Of a stretch of DNA of 64,000 nucleotides, positions 22,081-33,925 are shown piece after piece (positions within the stretch are counted from its first letter, which is position 1; every line of letters begins with the position of its first letter). Below the pieces are notes generated by a model. It was not told the origin of the DNA, ran no database searches, and saw only the letters and a program-made list of their open reading frames with translations. Origin of the DNA: Tretioscincus oriximinensis (taxonomy: Eukaryota; Chordata; Lepidosauria; Squamata; Gymnophthalmidae); NCBI GenBank assembly GCA_022410635.1, contig JAJVDF010000411.1, forward strand, positions 1,037,395-1,101,394. Reading direction: 5' to 3'. Both the position numbers and the translations under genes were made by a program.

Positions 22081-25000
22081 GGAGCTGGCTTTTTAATCGA
22101 AGGCTGGGCTATAGTTCATTTCATATTTACCACTGGTTAGGTGGTAAATAAGAGAAGTTGTGCTGGATCATGCCACAGCCCAATTAATCAATGAGACAGC
22201 CTCAGACCTTGACTTCTGAACATTTTCAAGTGTAAGAAGGAGCCAAAACCTTAACCTGCTATCAACTCCTTGCAAATGGCATTTAAAGGAATCCTGATTG
22301 TCTTTCCAACCTGGCAGGAGTACCTAAGCATCCATTCTAAAAATGGATGCACTTGTTCTAGCATCTCCTTATTTTATATTTAAAAGTGGTGCTCACCAAT
22401 AGTAATCATTACCACTTAAGTCACAACTCTCTTTTGTATGATTTGAACCAGTGGGTCAGAACCAGTCAGGCACATTGGTTCGTATCATAAAAAGATATAT
22501 ACTGAAACAGCAGTTTCTGCATTATGACACCATCGCTACCCTAGCCTTAAAGATCATGTGAGTTGTTGAGTTAGACTCTAAGGGTTTGCTCCAAAGCCTC
22601 TAGGGTATACATTTAGATGGCATGCTTCAGTGTGCTGTTAAATGGGTCATTTGATAGTCTTGAATATTGACATAATGCCTTCTGCTTTTCTGGAAGAGGG
22701 CCTGCTAATCCACTAGTAGAACACAACATTGAGGTATATTAATAATCCCCCAAAGGGCTTCTTTTATCAGAAACACACCTTTGCAAATGAAGTGTACAAC
22801 TGGTGGAGAAACCCAGATCCGTACTACCAAGTGGACCGATAAAAACAGAAAAGGCATCTGGGTCTTTTATTTCTTCACAATGATATCTTCATCCTATCAA
22901 GCCAGGACAAACTAAGCTCACGTAGAAAATTAAGTCAAAATGCTTCCAATGTTTATATCTAATATTGTAACTCATCTGCAACAGAATATGATCAGTATCA
23001 AAGTTTTTGGTTCATCTTATCCATAACATAATGATACAGAATGTAATTAGAAAGAAGATGGTTGAAAGTTCAATTTGCCAATGCATCTCCCCATTGGAAG
23101 GCATAGGCTAACTACTTCTGCACCTTCCGAGTCACTGGTACTAAACAATCAACTGCAGAAACCAGTCAAGAACTGGATCAAAAGTTGACCTGCTTTTGTA
23201 CTATACTCATGGGAAGCATGGAGAATGGCTCTTCCAAAATGTGCATCTGATTACTGCTTCTATTGACTTCGTTCGTGCATGTGGGAAGAGTGTTTCAAAA
23301 GCAGTTTGTAAATCTGTCCTAGAAATTATTTAATCGAAATACGAGGAAAGAATAAAGTGAAATTTCACTGACTGCCTCAAATCCTTTCCTAAATTAGAAT
23401 TTGCCTAAACTAGGGGTTTGTCTATGTCACCTGCATTTTAACAGGGTCTGAAAAAAAGAACATTTCAGAAGAAATACTTGTGCTATCATCCGTTGGCAAC
23501 ATTTCCATATCTGAGTGGCCTCCCTTGCTTCATCTCTTCTCGAATTTAGGTTTATAAATGAAACAAAAAAGGCATCTATAATAGATAAATAACACTTCAT
23601 ATGGAATTTGCACACATTCTTTATCATACAGATCAGTGACACCTATCAAATCCAATTAAGTCAGATTGTGCATGTTTTGCCACATTTGCAGTTTGCCTGT
23701 CTCTGTGTTCTTCTTAATCATAGAAGCTGCTGCATTTAACAAATACAAAAAGCAGTGCAGTTTGCCAGCGTACAAGGATGATGCTAGAAGACTAGATCAG
23801 GAGTTTTGGAATGGGGAAAAAGAGAGTGGCTGAAAATATGAGCAAAAGGTCAAATAAATAAACCATATAGCAACATGTTGATTTCATATTTAATATAGTT
23901 TACAAGGAACATTTCTACTCTTACCATCATGGCAGTATTTTTAAAAAAATACTGTCATGGTGGTAATTTTTTTTTAAGGGTTGAGGCAGAATTCCCCAAA
24001 CTGCTTCCTCAATAGCAGTTATCGGTCCTCCAAAAGTGATCTCTGTTGGTGGAAAAGACAACGGAGCTTTCCTGACTGCAGAAAACAGGCTAGTTTGGGA
24101 TGAAAGGAGACTGAATTCAGATTCAGTTCCATTTCTTTTCTTCCCTTACAAATGAGATTTTCTGGATCCCTGACTCTTGTTTTCTGGGACTGAGACTTCA
24201 GACTAAATTTAGGCATTGTCGTTCAGCTGTGAGGAGGGGAACAGGAGGGCAGGAAGTCGCCCCTCCCTGGCCAGTGGCCAACCAAAGTGGTGTGTGTAAA
24301 GGTGAGCATAGCCAGCTGAATTTTTAATCCCTTCAGGTCTCCTTACATGTGTCCCTTTACACATCTTCCCTCCCTCCATTTTGCAGACAGTGCAAAATTG
24401 ATCAGGGAGTAGACCCCCTCTGCTCTCCCACCAAAGTTGGACCCTCAGACTAGGGGGTTCACTTTGATCCGCCAAGTGGAGAATGATGCTTCCCTGTAAA
24501 TGCAAATTTTCTGCCTGGAGAAGAAAGTTCCAAATGCTGATTGCTAAGTCACTGTCCAGGTAGACATTATTCATTTTTCAGCCAAAAGCCATGGTGAACA
24601 CATACAGCTAAGCACATAGCAGTGTAGGTGCCTGATGCATCTTAGAAGGAGATCATAATCTGGGGGCCATCACAGAGAATGGTTTTCCAAGTATCCATTC
24701 CACTTTGACTACTGAAGGTGTTGGGACTATCAAGAGGGTCTCACCAGAATATCATCAAGCAAATAAGCTGTTCCTTTAGGTAATGGGTCTCCAGCTGTTT
24801 AGGGCCTTATAAGTCAATATTAAGATGATTAGCACCCAATCCCCCAGACCCCCTTTCACACCCAATATTATAGGCCAGTCCAAACTGGATATACTCTCAA
24901 TGATTATCCACTTGCAACAACAGTGGAGAAATCCAAGCTTATTTGTAGTTATCAAAGGTAATATATTTGGATATACATAGAGTGATTTGAAATGTAAAAA

Positions 25001-26035
25001 TAACTTTAATTAATAAAGGTATCTGTTTTAGAATTTTTTTGTTTTATTTCATTTTCATGTACTGTGTCTTGTTTTTTTTAAAAATACATATTGTTCTTTC
25101 TTCTTTCTTTGTTTATTGGTTGTTGTACATTGTGCTTTTTAAATGCTTTATGGAAATTCTAATAAAACTAATCTAGAAAAAGTCCACTCAAGGTGGAAAA
25201 GATCTCAACAGAAAAATAGAGTCCATTTTCTGAGTACCACTCAGGTACTCACAGAGTTTCAGTAATCCACTCACTCCATTGCCCTGGATTTTCCTGAGAG
25301 TACTGAGAGTAGGGCTCTCTTTTTCCTGAACTCTCTGGTGTACACATATGGGAAAAGGTGGGAATTCAGCTGAGATGTTAGCAAGCAATGGGCACTTGAC
25401 TGGAGATTCAAGACAAAACATGCGTAGTGGAGCTCAGGCATCCATACTGGAACTCAGATGTATGAGGGGAGGAGGAAGAGCATCAGGAGTAATGCATGCA
25501 CATTCTTGAGGTTACAAAGGAATGGTAATTCTCTGTGGATATGCCTGCTTATTGATATGGTAGCACAAAAAGATGATGCGAATGAGCAATTGGTTTATTT
25601 TGGATTTAAACAGATTGTCTGGACTATCTGAACATTTCATTCACTCATCAAGGAACCCTTTGGGCCGAATGGGAAGAAAGTATTTGCTGCTCTGTTCCTT
25701 AACTTTTGGCCACGTGGATGAAATTGTAGGCTGCTTTAGCAAAACAGATGTCTACCCTGTCAACTAAGCCTTTAATGACTTAATTAATTTGTGGCGTTCC
25801 AACCCTTCCACTGAACTTTTCAGATCAAAGTATAAGAACTGCTGTTTAGCAAATCAAACCATCACCCTTTTTGCTTCCTCCATCACACATATTAAAGTAA
25901 AAATATTTGAGCAAGGAATTCTCATTAGCATCACATGCCAATCTCAAAAAGTATGACTGCCATAAAGATGTTAAATAAAAGTGTAGGAAAAGAATGGCTG
26001 TGTGACAAGAGGGACAGAATGAAACAGAGGGTGGA
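22081..26035. other. No gene; mostly unique DNA
   Basis: Nearly 4 kb without a recognisable transposon apart from the hairpin at 23,921. A frame of 121 codons on the minus strand (24,209-24,574) shows no domain. The paucity of repeats is itself unusual for this window. Confidence 0.4.
23921..23966. repeat. 22-bp near-perfect hairpin
   Basis: TTACCATCATGGCAGTATTT and its inverted partner ATACTGTCATGGTGGTAA form arms of 22 bp with two mismatches, both G-U tolerant on one strand, around a 2-nt loop. It is probably a tiny fold-back insertion. Confidence 0.75.
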
Positions 26036-26039
26036 AGTG

Positions 26040-27650
26040 CTGGACCAGCATACAGCTTTTAAAAAATAATTAGTGCTCTAACATAAATAGATGTCACTGA
26101 CTGTAGTAATGTCTACAGGAAATAAATAACAGTGGAACACAATAAAACTCCCTGTAATGTACTGTGTTGTAATATTGATGGTAGCATCTGGCAACCATCT
26201 GACAGCTGTTAAACAGATGTGGCAATTAGCAAACCTTATGGTCATGCTGTTAAGATTATTATGCAACTCGTTCTTTAGCAAAATTAGATGACTTCCTACT
26301 TTCTGCAGCTGTACACATGTGGAGAGCTAGTCCCATGTCCCTTTTAGGCAACACTTGTTGGTTACCTGTCTATGTGTGTGTGTATGTATGTGTGTGAGAG
26401 AGACTATACATATAAGCATGCAGTTTCTAAAGTGTGTATGTTTATGTGTGTTTAATATATGTCTTAAAAAGGGAGAATGAGGCAGTCTGATGGCTCATAG
26501 AAGATTTAGAGAAACTCCAAATTTAAACAAGAACAATATCAATTCCGCTGTGCTGCATATTCTTCAATTATAATAGCTAATGGACAAATTGAGAGATAAA
26601 AAGACTTTTCTCTCATGTTGAAATTCAATGAACAGTTTTCAATTAGGCACCAAGTATAAAACAGGGGGGAAAGAAAAAGATATTTTCCTTGATGTTAACA
26701 TTTCAGAGAAAGATGAGAACAGCGCCGCATTTTCATTATACATAAGAGTTGCATATAATGATGCATATTTAAATTATAAATCAGGTCACTATCTGCCAAA
26801 TGAAAGCAATATCAATTAAGGAGAAGGTGGATCAGGCTGTAAAACGCCTTATATTTAATGACAAAAGTATGATTGTTAATCTTGCCAGGCCAACAAAGAG
26901 ATAATTTAAAGCAGTAACAAATCAAAGCATAATGTCACAAAAATAAGCCCTTGCAGCTTTTTTTGGGCAGTATTATTATAATTAATAGACTTTGAATGAC
27001 TTTTTTTATCTGTGGGGGTTATGGGTTTTCACCAAAGCATTTACAGCAGACATAAAATATGAAAGTCGAAATAGTGGGTTTCACTAAGGTTGACTTGAGG
27101 GTCCTTCTGCCTTTCCACTACAGTAATTCCTGTAAAATAATAGTTTCATTTATGGGTTTAATTTATAATGTTGAATTTATGCCAGTTCGCCTGACATAAA
27201 TCATGATTATGGCATGATCTATTGTATGCCACTTGAGCTAATGCAAATTAAATATCAGTACATTTTTAGGGTGGGAAGGAAACCCTCCTATGTTAAAATA
27301 ACACTAACTATCTTATCCACAAATAGCTTAGCAAGCTGTTCCCTTTAATGCATATATAATTTGCATGAGTCGGATAGTGTGATGACTAGCTTTGGGGTAT
27401 AGTCATATTCATGCACACCGTCAAATTAGCTCTGGTTTAATGGAGTCTGGGTTATTTTTCATGATGATGCAGTGGAGAATGGGGTTACAATTTAATGGTG
27501 ATACACTACTGCCAATATCTCTAAATGTTGAGTTGTGCAAAGAAATTGCACAAAGACTAAGTGTGGTCAGCATTTAATGCATATCAACGATAGTAACATT
27601 GATCGAAATGTCTTTAGTGCAATTGGAAGATGTTCTTAAAATTTGCATAT
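26040..27650. promoter_or_regulatory. Candidate conserved non-coding (enhancer-like) block
   Basis: A 1.6-kb AT-rich stretch has almost no transposon sequence and dense transcription-factor-like motifs. Four E-boxes lie within 35 bp (CATCTG 26,185 and 26,196, CAGCTG 26,203, CAGATG 26,214). There is an octamer ATGCAAAT at 27,241, ATTTGCAT at 27,358, and several TAATTA/AATTAA homeodomain-like cores. This texture is typical of vertebrate developmental enhancers in gene deserts. Conservation has not been tested. Confidence 0.35.
26366..26460. repeat. TG-rich microsatellite
   Basis: Imperfect TGTG and TATG runs. Confidence 0.75.
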
Positions 27651-27785
27651 TCTTTCATTGAGAACATCAGCAACACAAAACACCTGCTGGTTTTGTGTAT
27701 GAGATTAGTAAGCATTTCTTAAACTAGAGCCTTACCTTGTTGGGATAACACCATGATTTTAGTATCTTCAAAACATTTGTGACCA
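27651..27785. other. No gene; short intergenic stretch
   Basis: Nothing recognised. Confidence 0.4.
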
Positions 27786-27789
27786 GAAA

Positions 27790-28030
27790 TAAAAACATAA
27801 GACAAGCCCTACTGGATCAGGTGAAGATCTTCACCGATGCTTCTATGCATCGCTACAATGAACAACTTTAGAACATACGAACATGGGTCCTGCAGAAGTG
27901 GATCACAATCCATTTACTGCAGCATACTGTTTCACTCATGCTGTGTTCCATCACATATTTTAATCCTCGGCTCTCTTGGGCAGAAGAAGACAAAACCTTC
28001 ACTCACTGCGATTCCCTGCAAGTGACATTT
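27790..28030 (-). mobile_element. Decayed CR1 3'-end fragments
   Basis: AAAACATAAGACAAGCCCTA followed by CTGGATCAGG resembles the reverse-complemented CR1 tail. A second partial match (GAACATACGAACATGGGTCC) follows at about 27,871, so two overlapping insertions may be present. Confidence 0.5.
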
Positions 28031-28034
28031 TAGG

Positions 28035-28952
28035 AATATAGTTTGTCATTCCAACCCAGAGGCAGTTATCAAGATAGCCATCCTTATTGTTATATATGTC
28101 CTCCATGAACATTTCGTTGGAATGTCAAAGTGAATTGACTTCCACTCATTTTGGCTCAGCAGTATATATAACTGGGCTTAGGGTTTGAAGAATTGCCAAG
28201 AAGGTGGGATGCTGGTATTACAATAAGTTACAAATCCAGTCCTGTTCTCAGTTTGATAATCATAGTATATGTGATGAAAGAATTGTGTAGGATTATGGTA
28301 GCAGTTTCCCACATAACTCACATACTGCACACATTTAGAAGGGAGGAGATGGCACTTCCAATTTAGTCTAATACTTCTTTTTAAAAATCCTTTGAGAGTT
28401 CTTATTATGGGATATTTATAACTGGCCATTGCTTTACTAAACTTTCTTTAGTTCATCTTTAGTCCTGAGCAAATGAGCAGTTTTATCCTGGACTAGAGTT
28501 ATCACAAGAAATGTAACAGAAATTTTGTAGTGGGTATGGGGAAGAGGAATTTTCAATAGGTACAGCTTATAATATCTGCAGCATCTGGTGAAAAATTCTT
28601 TTTTTTTCTACACCTAAATTCCTATTCCGGGTGTTTTTTTTATATGTGCAGTAACCCTATCCTGGACCAAATCCCATTCTTCAGGACTGGGGAAGGATTG
28701 AAGAAAGTCTGAGGTAAAGATGTTACCAGGGCCTGAAACATTTAGAAATCAGTTGCATCTGTTTCTGAGAAATTCCTTCAACCTTGCGGAAGCATTGAGA
28801 ACAAGTTACATTTCCCTTTTCTCTTTGCAGGTTCAATTATCCTCAGGACCCACTTTCTCACAGGATCATTGACTTAATATTTTAAATTTGAAATTCCTAA
28901 GACTTTCTAGAGCCCAGCCTCCAAATAGTAAGAGAGCCAGACTACTGTTAAA
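28035..28952. other. No gene; intergenic DNA
   Basis: Short frames only. No assignable repeat apart from CR1-like scraps at its left edge. Confidence 0.4.
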
Positions 28953-29172
28953 TAGGTTGACCTGATGAATCCTTTTTTGGGGGGAGGGGGGGGGGGTGAA
29001 AATCCGGTTTTGGGGTGCCTCCCAGTTTTTTCTGAGGAAATGTTTTTTCAAAAAAAGTTTTTTTTCAAAAAATGTTTTCTTTTTTAATTTTTTTTCCTCA
29101 GAAAAAAATGGGAGGCACCCCCAAAATGGGTTTTCAACAACCCCCCCACAAAGGGGTCATCTGATCAGCCTA
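28953..29172. mobile_element. Fold-back hAT-like element, copy 1
   Basis: The element starts TAGGTTGACCTGATGA, then CCGGTTTTGGGGTGCCTCCC. After an A/T-rich centre it returns with GGGAGGCACCCCCAAAATGG and GGGGTCATCTGATCAGCCTA. The two halves pair over nearly 70 bp, giving one long hairpin. Copies 2 and 3 are at 47,740 and 60,144. GTTAA appears near both edges, but the duplication is imperfect. Confidence 0.82.
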
Positions 29173-29461
29173 GTTAATAATGAAGTGCAGGGCTTCAGNC
29201 TAGAGGCCTTCACAGTTATTCTGTGTTGTGACTTGTACTTTTCATTCATCTTCACTGCCCAAGNTCAGGCCTAAAATTGGTGAAGCATCAATAATTATTC
29301 TAGTTATAATTTTAGCACTGTGAGGTTATGAGGGGCATCAGTGGTAGATAGACTGAAACCAGAGATCTACTCTAACCCCACACCATTTGAACTGTCAACC
29401 AGTGGTACAGAAAAGACTGTCCACCAAAGAGTGGAAAGTTGTACTGCCATAAAAAGATGTC

Positions 29462-29550
29462 AAAGAAATAGCCCTGTTAGTCTGGATCTTTAAAATCTAG
29501 CAATGGGGTCACATAGCACCTTGGAGACCAACAAGAAAAGATAAAGAGAA
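29462..29550 (-). mobile_element. Penelope-like repeat fragment
   Basis: The blocks GTTAGTCTGGATCT and AGCACCTTGGAGACCAA are shared with 17,455 and 41,035. They resemble the tail of the amniote Penelope-like family (GTTAGTCTCTAAGGTGCCAC). Confidence 0.5.
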
Positions 29551-30120
29551 GCAATGGGAAGGTGTTAGAGAGGGGAAGAGAGGGGAAGAGAAGCAGCAGG
29601 AGATAGGAAGAAGGGGAGGAGAGGCAGGAGGGGTGAAGCCAGAGAGTGTGGCTGCTTTCAGACAAGGTTCTCCTTCCGGGTTGACAGGATCATCTTCATG
29701 CTTCTACCATACAGGGCANGGCAGCTTCCACCATCCTCCCGGGTTCCACCTGGGAAAAGGCTCCTTTGTTGTGGAAGGAGAGGTTGCTGATGTTTCTCAA
29801 GATCAGCCCCAAATACCTCTCTTTCCAACAGAAAGCTGCCTGGAGCCCTGGATGTCTGGTGTGCCACTGCCAGAAGAGTGGCAGTCAGCCACTCTTGAAG
29901 AGGGCCAGTCAGCCAAAACTGCAAAAGCACAGCTAGTTCACATGTGCAATAGCGACTTCCTGGTTCTTCGTGAGTCTCCTCTCGCCAGCTCCTGGTTAAC
30001 TTTTTAGGTAACGTACATGAATGGGGGATTGCTTTATGATGGGTTTGAACCCCATTTTGGGTTTTACCATTTAGTGTGGAAGGGACTTTTGTTCTGCTGT
30101 CTCAGAACAGGCTCATCAAC

Positions 30121-30158
30121 TAGTAAATAAATAAATAAACAAATAAATAAATAAATAA
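30121..30158. repeat. AAAT microsatellite
   Basis: About nine AAAT units with one AAAC. Confidence 0.85.
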
Positions 30159-30638
30159 GGACTGTGAGATACGTGCTGTCTTAGCAAACCTAAGCCGGTG
30201 GAATGCATCTCCAATTCCTCTGGGAAGCATTGCAGCGGAACTGCTGCTAACTTGTGTATAATAACAGAGAAAATATATTGTCGCACCACAAGGAACATAG
30301 TAGGGAGCGTCATAGTCCACTAGAAATNCTTAGCAAAGTGTTCTGTCATAGCAATTACTGTCACCCTTGAAACTTCAAATCAGAAAAAACCCTATGATAA
30401 AAACATGTTGGAACAAACAGCAACTCTTGGCCAAGACAGTGATGNTATCTCCTTCAACTGCCATTATTGGATTGATTATGCAGGAGAAAGTGAACGGATG
30501 GGACAGTGCTGNTACCTTCAGTAACATCTATGCAAACATCTGTTGCAAGAGAGGATACAATAAGGTAAATTCTACGTTTCAAACACGGTGGTGGAGAGGA
30601 TGGTCTGGAGACCAATAGCAAAGCACTAGGTAGCTCTG

Positions 30639-30646
30639 TATTTCAG
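30639..30646. repeat. Left target-site duplication
   Basis: TATTTCAG, repeated exactly at 31,026-31,033. Confidence 0.88.
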
Positions 30647-31025
30647 TAGGCTGACCAGATGACTCCTCTTTTGGGGGGAAACCCAGTTTTGGGGTGTCTA
30701 CCCCACCCGCCTGTGGAGGGGAAATTTCCCTGTTTTTTGCTCAGGAAATAAAATTCACTGCATCACCACTAGGGGGCTCTGGCAACCGGGATCAGGTCCT
30801 GAAGGCANCCTCCCCTCAGTAAAACAATTAAAAAATTGCAAATCTCTCACACACTTCACAAATTTCTCATGCACTTCCAAAAAATCTGGTGTGCTTTGAA
30901 AATTTCTTGGGCGGGGATTTCAGAGTGGTATGCATGTTGATGGGTGATTTGCATANTCATGAATATGCAAATCAGCATGAATATTAATTGCCCCAGTTTG
31001 GGCCTCAGAAAATCTGCTCAGTCTA
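30647..31025. mobile_element. hAT-like non-autonomous element, long relative of the fold-back family
   Basis: It begins TAGGCTGACCAGATGACTCC and ends with the complement of TAGACTGAGCAGATTTTCTG. It is flanked by a perfect 8-bp duplication TATTTCAG. The left 70 bp matches the fold-back elements (28,953; 47,740; 60,144). The right 110 bp (GCATGTTGATGGGTGATTTG to CTCAGAAAATCTGC) matches 54,588-54,699. This fixes the ends and class of the whole family. Confidence 0.88.
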
Positions 31026-31033
31026 TATTTCAG
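31026..31033. repeat. Right target-site duplication
   Basis: TATTTCAG, identical to 30,639-30,646. Confidence 0.88.
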
Positions 31034-32205
31034 GAACCATCTGATTGACCAAGACCTGAGGATTAAAGTGCAGATTGCTGCAGCCGAAATGGTTTCCTAG
31101 ATGAGATTACTGATAGACCCTTTTTAAAGGTTTGCTGGCAGTCCAGGGGCTGCTAGATGGTCCAGGGAGTTTGTGGACTTGCTGATGCTTCTACGTTCCA
31201 GTTAGCAGTTTAGCCATTCTTTGTGGTGCATCAAATTGTGCTTCTGAAATAGTCCTCTAGGGTTCCTAGGTCAGGAGCAGTTGTTCCTGGCTGTCAGAGC
31301 CCTTGCAGCAGGAGGCTGCATGATCTGTCAGTGTGCATTTAAATCAAATCCGATAATTCAGGATAGGCAAGTGCCTGATTAAAAAGCAGCCTGCAAGAAA
31401 CATATATGTCCTGGGCAACTTGCCAAGTGAAATTCAGACGGCAGTTTGCGATCCTGTTGAAATTACTCTTGTGAAAATTATGCTTCCATTCATATCTACC
31501 ATCAAGCAGTGGCAAACATATTTCTAGGTACTTTGCTAGAAGCTTTCTGGGCTTTAAAAACTCCTGTACTTTACACAATATCGGCTGTACAACCCCCTGC
31601 CATCCACTTATATGCTGGAAATAGCTGATGCCACAATGTGGATCATTTACAGCTGAATCCATTTATCAGAAGGAAGAACTGAAGAAAAATGGGAGAGAGC
31701 AAAAAAAAAAAGCATCAAAAGTGCCAGTGCAAAGGAAAGATGAAACCAAATCAGTATTCAAATTACATGCATGTCTCAATTTTGCTTATTGTGTCACTAT
31801 TTTGAAAAGCCCAAATTATGCTCATAAAAACTTAAGCTATGCATACATATGTATGAAACTCTTCAGCTTTAGTATGACTAAGATAGACAGGTTTTCTACT
31901 TAGAATATGGAGGCAAATAATAATCAAATATAGTTGAGTTGCTGAAGATACTGGAATTCAAGGATCCACCTCCATTGTTTATTTCAAAAGGCAAGGGATC
32001 AGTCAATGAAATAAGTAGGTACTCTGTCATCTTATTTGGANTCATAACAATACTTTCATTGACTTGAACAGGTTGCAGTGTGAATCCCTTACAGATGTAT
32101 TGATTTCATTGCACCAGATAAGTACTTAAAGGCTTGAACCTATAGACAGGCAATCAGATTACAGTGTTCTAAATCTTCGCGTGTGCATTTCAAAGTTACT
32201 GTACA
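31034..32205. other. No gene; unique-looking DNA
   Basis: No exon or assignable repeat. The 31,320-31,660 part has balanced composition and could be conserved, but shows no convincing coding frame (107 codons on minus without a domain). Confidence 0.4.
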
Positions 32206-32208
32206 GGG

Positions 32209-32578
32209 TACATAAGAACATAAGAAGAGCCATACTGGATCAGGCCACAGCCCATCAAGTCCAGCATTCTGCGTCACACAGAGGCCCACCAGATGCACCT
32301 GGGCAGTCTGAACAGAGGAAAGCAAAATATGCACCTGCTCATGACACCCTGCAAATGATATTTCAGGAGTCCTGTCTGTTGCTCCATCCTGGAGGCAACA
32401 TCCAGGCATCCATCCTAGTATCCATTGATACCCTTGGTGTCCATAAACCTGTCTAGTCCTGTCCTGAAACTATCCAAGATGTTAGCTACCACCACCTCTT
32501 CAGGAAGCAAATTCCACAGGCCGACGACCCTCTGGGTGAAAAAATACTTTCCTTTGTCTGTTCTCACTTTTCTACCTA
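32209..32578 (-). mobile_element. CR1 LINE 3' end
   Basis: ACATAAGAACATAAGAAGAG at the left is the reverse complement of the TTCTTATG tail. It is followed by CTGGATCAGGCCACAGCCCA and, further right, GTCTAGTCCTGTCCTGAAAC and CTCTGGGTGAAAAAATACTT, matching 6,860-7,190 in reverse. The copy is 5'-truncated near 32,578. Confidence 0.9.
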
Positions 32579-32588
32579 TATGTGTAAA

Positions 32589-32642
32589 ACATATAGATAC
32601 CTTATATGTCTCACACATATAGGGTATCTATATGTGTGAGAC
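32589..32642. repeat. Competing inverted repeats
   Basis: ACATATAGATACC (32,589-32,601) pairs with GGTATCTATATGT (32,623-32,635). GTCTCACACATATA (32,608-32,621) pairs with TATATGTGTGAGAC (32,629-32,642). The two hairpins overlap and exclude each other. They lie right at the 5' truncation of the CR1 copy. Confidence 0.7.
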
Positions 32643-33165
32643 AACGATACTAGGAATCTGATCTGACTTAGGCTAGGTGCACANGATTACTTAAAACTGC
32701 CATCTATGTACTGCCTGTTGCTGTCCCTCTGCATTTCAATGGTGAGGAGGAAGAGGGAAGCAAGCACCCTTAGGGATGTTTTCTGTGTTATTTATGAAGG
32801 ATATTTCTCAAGGTGTTTCCACTTGCTTCAGCCTGTGGAGGGGATATAGGCTCATGTGTTGAAGCCTTATTATGAGGTTATACTTAAACTGTGTTACCCT
32901 GTTTACATGGACAAATTTACAATATGAATTCTTGTACAATTTGGGGCCTGGGCCTTTTCCGCACTTACTGAGTCAGAATGTTTATTGTAAATCATTCTCA
33001 TCTGCTGGCAGTGATACTAGGATATTTCTTGCCATTTGAACTTCCAGAGGATAAGTACCAGTATTTCTGCTCCAAGCCACAGATATGTTATGTAGTCTTA
33101 GCAGTACCTTTTGTGGAAATGTTAGATCCCCATTGCATACAAAGAACGCAACAAGTAGTTTGCTT
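32643..33165. other. No gene; intergenic DNA
   Basis: GCCTTTTCCGCACTTACTG near 32,949 resembles the ends of the DNA-transposon-like family D. Nothing else is recognised. Confidence 0.4.
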
Positions 33166-33167
33166 AT

Positions 33168-33505
33168 AAGAACAAAAGAGAGGCTCTTCTGGATCAGGTC
33201 CAAATCCATCTTACCAGAATCCTGCCTCTGCTTCGGCATCTCAAACAGAACTCAAAGGCAAAACCTTCACATATTCTCTCTTAAGTGCTGCCTTTCACGA
33301 TGGAATAGATCTAGGCATTTCAACCTGATTTCATGAGGGAAATTGCTCTGACTTCCCTTTACAGCCCTTTCCCCTTCTTCTAGAGTATCTTTTCTGAGGC
33401 ATGGTGACCATTGTTCCAAATATGGCCTCAGCAAAGATTTACAAAGAGGCACAATAACACGTGCCGACTTACTACCCATCTTTAATGCTTTCAAGTATCT
33501 CATAT
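33168..33505 (-). mobile_element. Ancient CR1-like fragment with deletions
   Basis: On the minus strand a frame reads PLCKSLLRPYLE, loses the segment encoding YCVQF, and continues QWSPCLRKDTLEEGERA. This matches the CR1 copy at 6,515-6,620 with a deletion. The 3' tail (CTGATCCAGAAGAGCCTCTC, TTGTTCTTATA on minus) follows after a large internal deletion. Confidence 0.75.
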
Positions 33506-33549
33506 CACCAGCATAGCAGTACTTTTGCCAAATGATATTACTTGCATGG

Positions 33550-33725
<176 letters not shown>

Positions 33726-33850
33726 TATATCAGTATATCAGTATATTAATCTATCTATATCATATCTGTCTGTCTGTCTGTCTATCTATATCATATCTAT
33801 CTGTCTATCTGTCTGTCTGTCTGTCTGTCCGTCCGTCCGTCCGTCCGTCC

Positions 33851-33882
<32 letters not shown>

Positions 33883-33925
33883 GTCTATCTATATCATATC
33901 TATCTGTCTATCTGTCTGTCTATCT
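33726..33925. repeat. Compound microsatellite (AGTATATC, TCTG, TCCG, TATC)
   Basis: CAGTATAT units are followed by TCTG, five to six TCCG units, TCTG again and TATC. The pattern suggests point-mutated units that were then amplified locally. Confidence 0.95.

Larger units (their letters stand above)
29182..30638. other. No gene; intergenic DNA with repeat scraps
   Basis: Near 29,462-29,545 AGCCCTGTTAGTCTGGATCT and CATAGCACCTTGGAGACCAA match the Penelope-like family. A polypurine stretch follows (29,535-29,640), and an AAAT microsatellite sits at 30,121-30,158. No exon is seen. Confidence 0.45.

Noticed and set aside
24209..24574. Minus frame of 121 codons
   Set aside because: Looked like a possible exon but has no domain and no convincing splice sites.
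31339..31662. Possible conserved coding exon on the minus strand (107 codons)
   Set aside because: Amino-acid pattern resembles no family I know, and the frame has no bounding splice signals that I could defend.
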